From the NCBI RefSeq assembly GCF_039832105.1, contig NZ_JBDOHS010000027.1:1-17828 (forward strand): a stretch of 17,828 nt of DNA, written 5' to 3'. This DNA is from Dorea_A sp016295505. GTDB lineage: Bacteria; Bacillota; Clostridia; Lachnospirales; Lachnospiraceae. Below are positions 14,038 to 17,828 of the stretch, piece by piece. Position 1 is the stretch's first letter, and every line of letters begins with the position of its first letter. Both the position numbers and the translations under genes were made by a program. Below the pieces are notes generated by a model. It was not told where the DNA came from. It saw nothing but the letters and a program-made list of their open reading frames with translations, and ran no database searches.

Positions 14038-14902
14038 TAGATTGTTTACCTATCCAGTATTAAGTGATGAAAAGGACGATTATAAAGATTCCTTTTTTTA
14101 TGTTGATTACGAACAGACGATGCAAGGAGTCAACAGCCTAAAGTTGAGTTTTGATATCGCCATGAATTGCCGTGACCTGGAGCAGCTAATCATAGATGGA
14201 AAGGCTGATTATGTCATTCATTTGGAATGTTCGACAACAGCATATAGAGAAGTTCTGCATTCCGTATCAAAGCATATTGAACATGTTATACCAATTGGCA
14301 GAATTAACGGATCATTTGATGCAGTGGCATTTATTATTCTTAAAAAGAATATTACAGGTTTTTTCTGTACAGATTGGGTAGATGATTTCAGCGATACTAC
14401 ATTTAATCTATTTGCTGGATCTATTCTGGCTTATCAGAATCTTAGCAGTTTGGATGTGACAAAAGATTATGAGGAGTTTACAAATGCAGGTTCGATTTTC
14501 TCTGTTTATAAAAGAATCATGGAAGGTGACTGTCCAGCTGAAATAAATCTTGATTCAACCAAAATTAGGATTGGTTTGGGAACTAAAGATTATGATATAT
14601 ACGCAATGTATTCTGGGAAGACAGAATTACAGTCGCTGTTTCACTCGATGTTAATATTACCTGCATTGGTTTATGTATTTGAAGAATTAAGACAGGAAGG
14701 CGGAGAAGAAACTTATCATAACAAAGAATGGTTTTTAGCTTTGGAAAAGTCTTATGCAAAGAGGGGAATAACTTTCATGGAAGAGGTACTTAATCCTGAG
14801 AAAAATTCTTATCAGTTGGCGCAAGAGGCAATGGAACTGCCCTTGAGTAAAGCATTCGACCAGGTTCCAATATTCTTTGATACCACAGAGGAGGACTCGT
14901 AA
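14024..14902 (+). CDS. defence-cassette protein of unknown fold, 292 aa
   Basis: I do not recognise this family. The protein is soluble and mixed alpha/beta. The N-terminal part has FTYPVLSDEKDDYKDSFFYV followed by regularly spaced hydrophobic strands (LKLSFDIAMNC, ADYVIHLECSTTAYREVL, then VAFIILKKNITGF). The middle has a region RIGLGTKDYDIYAM. The end is helical, with LFHSMLILPALVYVFEELRQ and NKEWFLALEKSYAKRGITF. No catalytic signature, membrane segment or zinc site is evident. It overlaps the GHKL gene by 14 bases and its stop overlaps the next start (TAATG), so translation is coupled on both sides. That tight coupling suggests a complex with the ATPase and the DUF6339-like protein, perhaps as adaptor. 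A start at 14018 is possible but its RBS spacing is poor. Confidence 0.65.
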   Translation: MNITNRLFTYPVLSDEKDDYKDSFFYVDYEQTMQGVNSLKLSFDIAMNCRDLEQLIIDGKADYVIHLECSTTAYREVLHSVSKHIEHVIPIGRINGSFDAVAFIILKKNITGFFCTDWVDDFSDTTFNLFAGSILAYQNLSSLDVTKDYEEFTNAGSIFSVYKRIMEGDCPAEINLDSTKIRIGLGTKDYDIYAMYSGKTELQSLFHSMLILPALVYVFEELRQEGGEETYHNKEWFLALEKSYAKRGITFMEEVLNPEKNSYQLAQEAMELPLSKAFDQVPIFFDTTEEDS

Positions 14903-15957
14903 TGAAACTGTACATAATGAAACGAGAAGCACTCGAAACTCTTAAAGCTAATTTGCCAGTCGTTTATGGAAAATACTATACAGAAAAAACAAATCAATGG
15001 ATTTCCGATATTTGTGGAGAAGATCCTTTTATCGAGTTTAAAGATGTTACAGAATTTAAATTGGCCGATTTGAATTCTGATTTGACACCTGGAGAAATAG
15101 ATCTTAATAATTGCAAGATTCTTTATGAGAAACTGCAGTTTTTGAGTGAATCGCAAGCCAGTGATGAACGTCTATGGGCAGGTTTGGCTCATACTACATT
15201 TTACGATTATATGCGTAAACGTTGGGGGTATGGATACGGAAAAAAGCCGAAGAGTGCTGAAAAAGAAGCGGGTGCTATCCAGACCAGATTTTTTTACAGA
15301 TATACTGGAAGAAGTGGATTTTACAGAAATACGTTATCAAAATGCTGGTGGGTGGGACATAATACTTATGATCCTAATAATAATCAAAATCACTTCGAAA
15401 GTCTGGATATTATTGGAAGTAATGATTTGAACTCTAAAATTAATGAGTTCTTTTATAACTTTACATTTTCTTCTAATCCGGATGTTATGGCTGCCATTAT
15501 AGAAGCACTCCGACAATTTAAAGAGGAAGGTCGTCATGTACTGGTGCGTGATCATATAAGACCTGCAATGTCATATTTAAATGCAGTTGGAGGATCAGTG
15601 GTTATTGATTGTCTGGAAAGGGAGGAAATCACTCGAATATTCTCTGATGCAGTAGATGCAATTATGCAAGGTGATGTTCCTACGTTAAATCTTGAAGGAA
15701 ATATATCTGCAGAAGAAGAGGATGTTGATTATTCTGATGATGAAAATACAGATGCTGTTGATACATCAGATGTTCCTGAGGTAACATTAGGATGTAAGGT
15801 TGTAATTCGCAATACAGATAAGGAAACTAAAACATATAAATATGACATGGTAAATGGAATGATGCCTAAAGCGGTTGAAGTGTTTACAGGATGTAAAGTT
15901 GGAGATGTAATTGAAATGAAGGGAAAAGAATGGAGGATTGAGGATGTAATATTCTGA
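14902..15957 (+). CDS. DUF6339-like protein with GreA/B-like C-terminal domain
   Basis: This is a 351-aa protein starting in a TAATG overlap with GAGGAGG (14888-14894) upstream. The first 250 residues resemble DUF6339: SDERLWAGLAHTTFYDYMRK, then a basic patch GYGYGKKPKSAEKEAG, then TRFFYRYTGRSGFYRNTLSK followed by WWVGHNTYD. Aromatic and Arg-rich blocks of this kind suggest nucleic-acid contact. An acidic linker (EEEDVDYSDDENTD) follows at about 270-290. Residues 294-351 (VTLGCKVVIRNTDKETKTY through GCKVGDVIEMKGKEWRIEDV) have the VxxGxxV...GxxxGDxV...GxxxxxxI layout of the GreA/GreB C-terminal domain that binds RNA polymerase. The Gre resemblance is by eye. DUF6339 has no known function to me but I associate it with defence-type operons. 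The gene is likely cotranscribed with its neighbours. Confidence 0.6.
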   Translation: MKLYIMKREALETLKANLPVVYGKYYTEKTNQWISDICGEDPFIEFKDVTEFKLADLNSDLTPGEIDLNNCKILYEKLQFLSESQASDERLWAGLAHTTFYDYMRKRWGYGYGKKPKSAEKEAGAIQTRFFYRYTGRSGFYRNTLSKCWWVGHNTYDPNNNQNHFESLDIIGSNDLNSKINEFFYNFTFSSNPDVMAAIIEALRQFKEEGRHVLVRDHIRPAMSYLNAVGGSVVIDCLEREEITRIFSDAVDAIMQGDVPTLNLEGNISAEEEDVDYSDDENTDAVDTSDVPEVTLGCKVVIRNTDKETKTYKYDMVNGMMPKAVEVFTGCKVGDVIEMKGKEWRIEDVIF

Positions 15958-16037
15958 ATCTAAAATGATTAAATTTTGTTGAGGAATAGAATACTGGCAT
16001 ACATCGGAAAATATTAAGAAATAGTGAAGGTACAATT

Positions 16038-17120
16038 ATGACAAAATCGGAAAAAATAACAGGTATGATTTCTGAAAGATACTTTCTCCCCCAATATATA
16101 TATGCGGATGTTTATGCAAAAGAAAATAAGCAGGAAAAAGAATTCTGTGATTGTCTTATTGAATTTTCATCAGTTTATATTGTTATTCAAATTAAGGAAC
16201 GAAATGACAGTGCTGCAGGAAGTAATGAACAATGGTTCGAAAAGAAAGTTGTTAAAAAAGCAAAATCTCAGCTGAAAGATACTTTTTCTTATTATAAAAA
16301 TTCAGCGAATCATATTTTTTCAAAGAGTTCAGACCTTGTGTTGGACAGAAATAAAGAATTGTTGCCAGTGATAGTGTTTTTGAATAATGACTTGACTGAA
16401 TACAAAAGAACTATTTATTCGAAATCTCTTAATTTGGTGATTAATATCTTTAGTATTTCGGATTTTGAAGTGATGCTACAAACACTTAAGTTGCCATATG
16501 ATATTATTTCGTATCTAGTATATAGACTTGCATTTGAATCTACAGAAAATAAAAAACTTATTTTAGATAAGGTGAATGAAGATTTTGCAATCCTGTTATC
16601 ACCTCGAACAGAACATGATTATTCATATATGTTTTTGGCAAGAAACTATTATAAACATATTTTGAGACATGAGCTAAATGAAGAAAACATTGCCTATTAT
16701 AATGAATTGATTTCACAGCTGAACATTTCGGCTGGATGTCAGCGAAGTAAATTTATCGAAGGATTACTTTGTGTAGATTATTATAGGGCAGATAAAATAT
16801 CAAAGAATTGGATTAAGTTACTGGATTTGGCTAAAAAAGATGAATTTGTTTTCCCGTATACGATTACTATAGAAGACAGAGTCTATATGTTTATGATAAG
16901 ACCAAATAGAATGTCAGAGGCGGAATTCAAGCAATATTTAGAATATTTACTAATTTATAGAAAGTACATAGATAAAGCAAACATTGCTCATCTTATTCTG
17001 ATCAGCTATGCGCAACAGGAAAGATGGAGTATCGAAATAGGAGACGTTGATTTAAATAACTTGATTAGATACGATGAACTGGTTGATAAAGTTGTAGAGG
17101 CAATAGAATCAAAGAAATAG
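16038..17120 (+). CDS. candidate PD-(D/E)XK (Mrr/NERD-like) nuclease of the defence cassette
   Basis: This is a 360-aa protein, start seven bases after GAAGG. The N-terminal part reads KEFCDCLIEFSSVYIVIQIKER: D38 at the end of one strand and Q51-x-K53 on the next form the D...(E/Q)xK core of PD-(D/E)XK enzymes. The Q variant is the one usual in Mrr-like restriction nucleases. An upstream helix (ITGMISERYFLPQYI) would supply a possible Glu. The remaining 250 residues are mostly helical and Tyr-rich (YSYMFLARNYYKHILRHELN) and unrecognised; they may sense or bind a partner. It follows the DUF6339-like gene after an 80-bp gap without terminator. As the presumed DNA-cutting effector it would complete the cassette. 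The nuclease call rests on one motif; loss of the proline and a weak acidic first residue leave doubt. Confidence 0.55.
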   Translation: MTKSEKITGMISERYFLPQYIYADVYAKENKQEKEFCDCLIEFSSVYIVIQIKERNDSAAGSNEQWFEKKVVKKAKSQLKDTFSYYKNSANHIFSKSSDLVLDRNKELLPVIVFLNNDLTEYKRTIYSKSLNLVINIFSISDFEVMLQTLKLPYDIISYLVYRLAFESTENKKLILDKVNEDFAILLSPRTEHDYSYMFLARNYYKHILRHELNEENIAYYNELISQLNISAGCQRSKFIEGLLCVDYYRADKISKNWIKLLDLAKKDEFVFPYTITIEDRVYMFMIRPNRMSEAEFKQYLEYLLIYRKYIDKANIAHLILISYAQQERWSIEIGDVDLNNLIRYDELVDKVVEAIESKK

Positions 17121-17144
17121 CGTTTGCTATTAGAAGAAACTATT

Positions 17145-17225
17145 ATGGAACATGATCTAAAAGAGTGTGGAAAGTGTATTCAACAATTTCATAAAGAGCA
17201 TGGTTTTGTAGGAACAGCTTGCTAA
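17145..17225 (+). CDS. short Cys-containing ORF after the nuclease gene, 26 aa
   Basis: ATG 17145 to TAA 17223-17225 encodes 26 residues starting MEHDLKECGKC and ending HGFVGTAC. The frame is the same as, and open from, the TAG of the 360-aa gene, so it could also be that gene's former C-terminal extension (readthrough would add 34 codons). No RBS is evident. The CxxC...H...H layout hints at metal binding but is too short to judge. Bases 17226-17386 show nothing else that I can support. Confidence 0.25.
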   Translation: MEHDLKECGKCIQQFHKEHGFVGTAC

Positions 17226-17386
17226 AAAATCAAATATCAGACTAAAGATAGTTGTAAAGAGTGAACGTTGACTGCGTAGATCATATGTGGATTTTCTTTT
17301 TTAAATTTCAGAAATTTTGAGTGTTTCAAAGAATTATCTTATGTTTGGTGTTCATGCAGAAAAAGAGAATTAGAATAACCATTTTG

Positions 17387-17421
17387 AAACCACTGGAGTA
17401 GAAAATACTCTGGTGGTTTTT
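17387..17421 (+). terminator. intrinsic terminator of the defence cassette
   Basis: AACCACTGGAGTA (17388-17400) pairs with TACTCTGGTGGTT (17406-17418) in 13 pairs including two G-T wobbles, with a GAAAA loop, followed by a T-tract. The A-rich left flank allows use in the opposite direction too. Confidence 0.75.
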
Positions 17422-17426
17422 ATACG

Positions 17427-17479
17427 TCTATGGACTTATAGGGGATATTAACATTGCGCATCAGTCCATAGATTTTTTT
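17427..17479 (+). terminator. second hairpin with T7 tract
   Basis: TCTATGGACT (17427-17436) and AGTCCATAGA (17463-17472) are exact reverse complements, followed by seven T. The 26-nt loop is long for a terminator; it may be a back-up terminator or the 3' end of a small RNA. Confidence 0.5.
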
Positions 17480-17507
17480 GCTCAAATTAAAGTTGTTAGG
17501 AACAAAC

Positions 17508-17538
17508 GCATACGATAAAACGATGATTTTTCGTATGC
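17508..17538. repeat. 8-bp inverted repeat, GCATACGA/TCGTATGC
   Basis: GCATACGA (17508-17515) is matched exactly by TCGTATGC (17531-17538), loop 15 nt. There is no T-tract after the right arm. Function unknown; the AT-rich stretch 17490-17740 has no supported gene. Confidence 0.4.
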
Positions 17539-17740
17539 ATCAATTTATATGAATGCTACAATTTGCAATATTTTGAAACTTTTTATCAAAAAATGTTGTA
17601 TAAGACCTTCTTCCTTCCCATATAGGTAGAGGAGCATTTAGAGGATGATTAATTTCATCAAAGACATTTTCATTTTGGACATGAACAGAAATCTACATCT
17701 CCTCACCGTGTTGGGATACAATAGATAGGTAACAAATAAA

Positions 17741-17818
17741 ATACAAGGATTCACTTCGATATGATATATTGGAGTTGACGAAAAACCAATGATCTTAACG
17801 AAAGGAGAATCCTTGTAT
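17741..17818. repeat. 12-bp inverted repeat overlapping the start of the last gene
   Basis: ATACAAGGATTC (17741-17752) is exactly repeated in reverse complement as GAATCCTTGTAT (17807-17818). The right arm takes in the end of the RBS (AAAGGAG, 17801-17807) and the first two bases of the ATG at 17817. In RNA this could hide the start codon; in DNA it could be a regulator site or the stem of an insertion-sequence end. Confidence 0.55.
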
Positions 17819-17828
17819 GCCAAGTTTA
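17817..17828 (+). CDS. start of a gene cut by the window edge
   Basis: AAAGGAG nine bases upstream of ATG makes a convincing start; only MPSL is inside the window. The inverted repeat across the start would fit a transposase gene under translational control, but the product cannot be identified from four codons. Confidence 0.4.

Noticed and set aside
1..17828. CRISPR array, tRNA or rRNA genes
   Set aside because: No regularly spaced repeats and no tRNA cloverleaf or rRNA-like stretch was seen on reading both strands.

Overview
The window looks like a chromosomal accessory region of a low-to-mid GC anaerobic Firmicute, most likely a gut Lachnospiraceae relative. The grounds are AT-leaning codon use, strong GGAGG-type ribosome binding sites, and the families present: Rpn-type nuclease remnant, nitrogenase-like pair, DUF4037/DUF4125 pair, DUF3784, IS66 debris. 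This placement is by eye, not by a database search.

Layout. (1) 1-2270: a multi-pass membrane protein whose reading frame is broken at a T8 run, followed by an EcsC-like protein carrying a textbook EF-hand loop. (2) 2270-3158: debris containing the C-terminal end of an Rpn nuclease inside an exact 18-bp inverted repeat, and a small ORF with an in-frame stop. (3) 3155-7943: a tightly packed, probably single transcription unit with two nitrogenase-component-1-like subunits, then a TPR-DUF4037 nucleotidyltransferase-like protein and a DUF4125 protein. No NifH-like ATPase is visible. (4) 8043-9129: an IS66 transposase remnant abutting a 5'-truncated, frameshifted alpha/beta hydrolase, then an intact DUF3784 membrane protein. 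(5) 9130-10233: a region poor in genes, with one self-contained small unit (promoter, leader hairpin, 67-aa ORF, terminator) and decayed coding fragments. (6) 10234-17225: an AT-rich cassette that looks like an anti-phage defence system. It has a divergent XRE-type regulator, an AIPR-family protein, a MutL/MORC-like GHKL ATPase, an unrecognised 292-aa protein, a DUF6339-like protein with a GreA/B-like tail, and a protein with a candidate PD-(D/E)XK (QxK) nuclease core. It is closed by two hairpin terminators. (7) 17490-17828: non-coding inverted repeats and the first codons of a gene running off the window.

The most interesting element is the cassette in (6). AIPR plus a MutL/MORC-like GHKL ATPase recalls restriction-like conflict systems of the MZA type, but no Z1 ATPase, helicase or DNA methylase is seen here, so it may be a compact variant. 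Its regulator and first effector gene diverge from overlapping promoters with a perfect 16-bp palindrome between regulator start codon and promoters. A decayed ORF with its own RBS sits between the AIPR and ATPase genes, suggesting the operon once had one more component. All functional statements are inference from motifs and layout.
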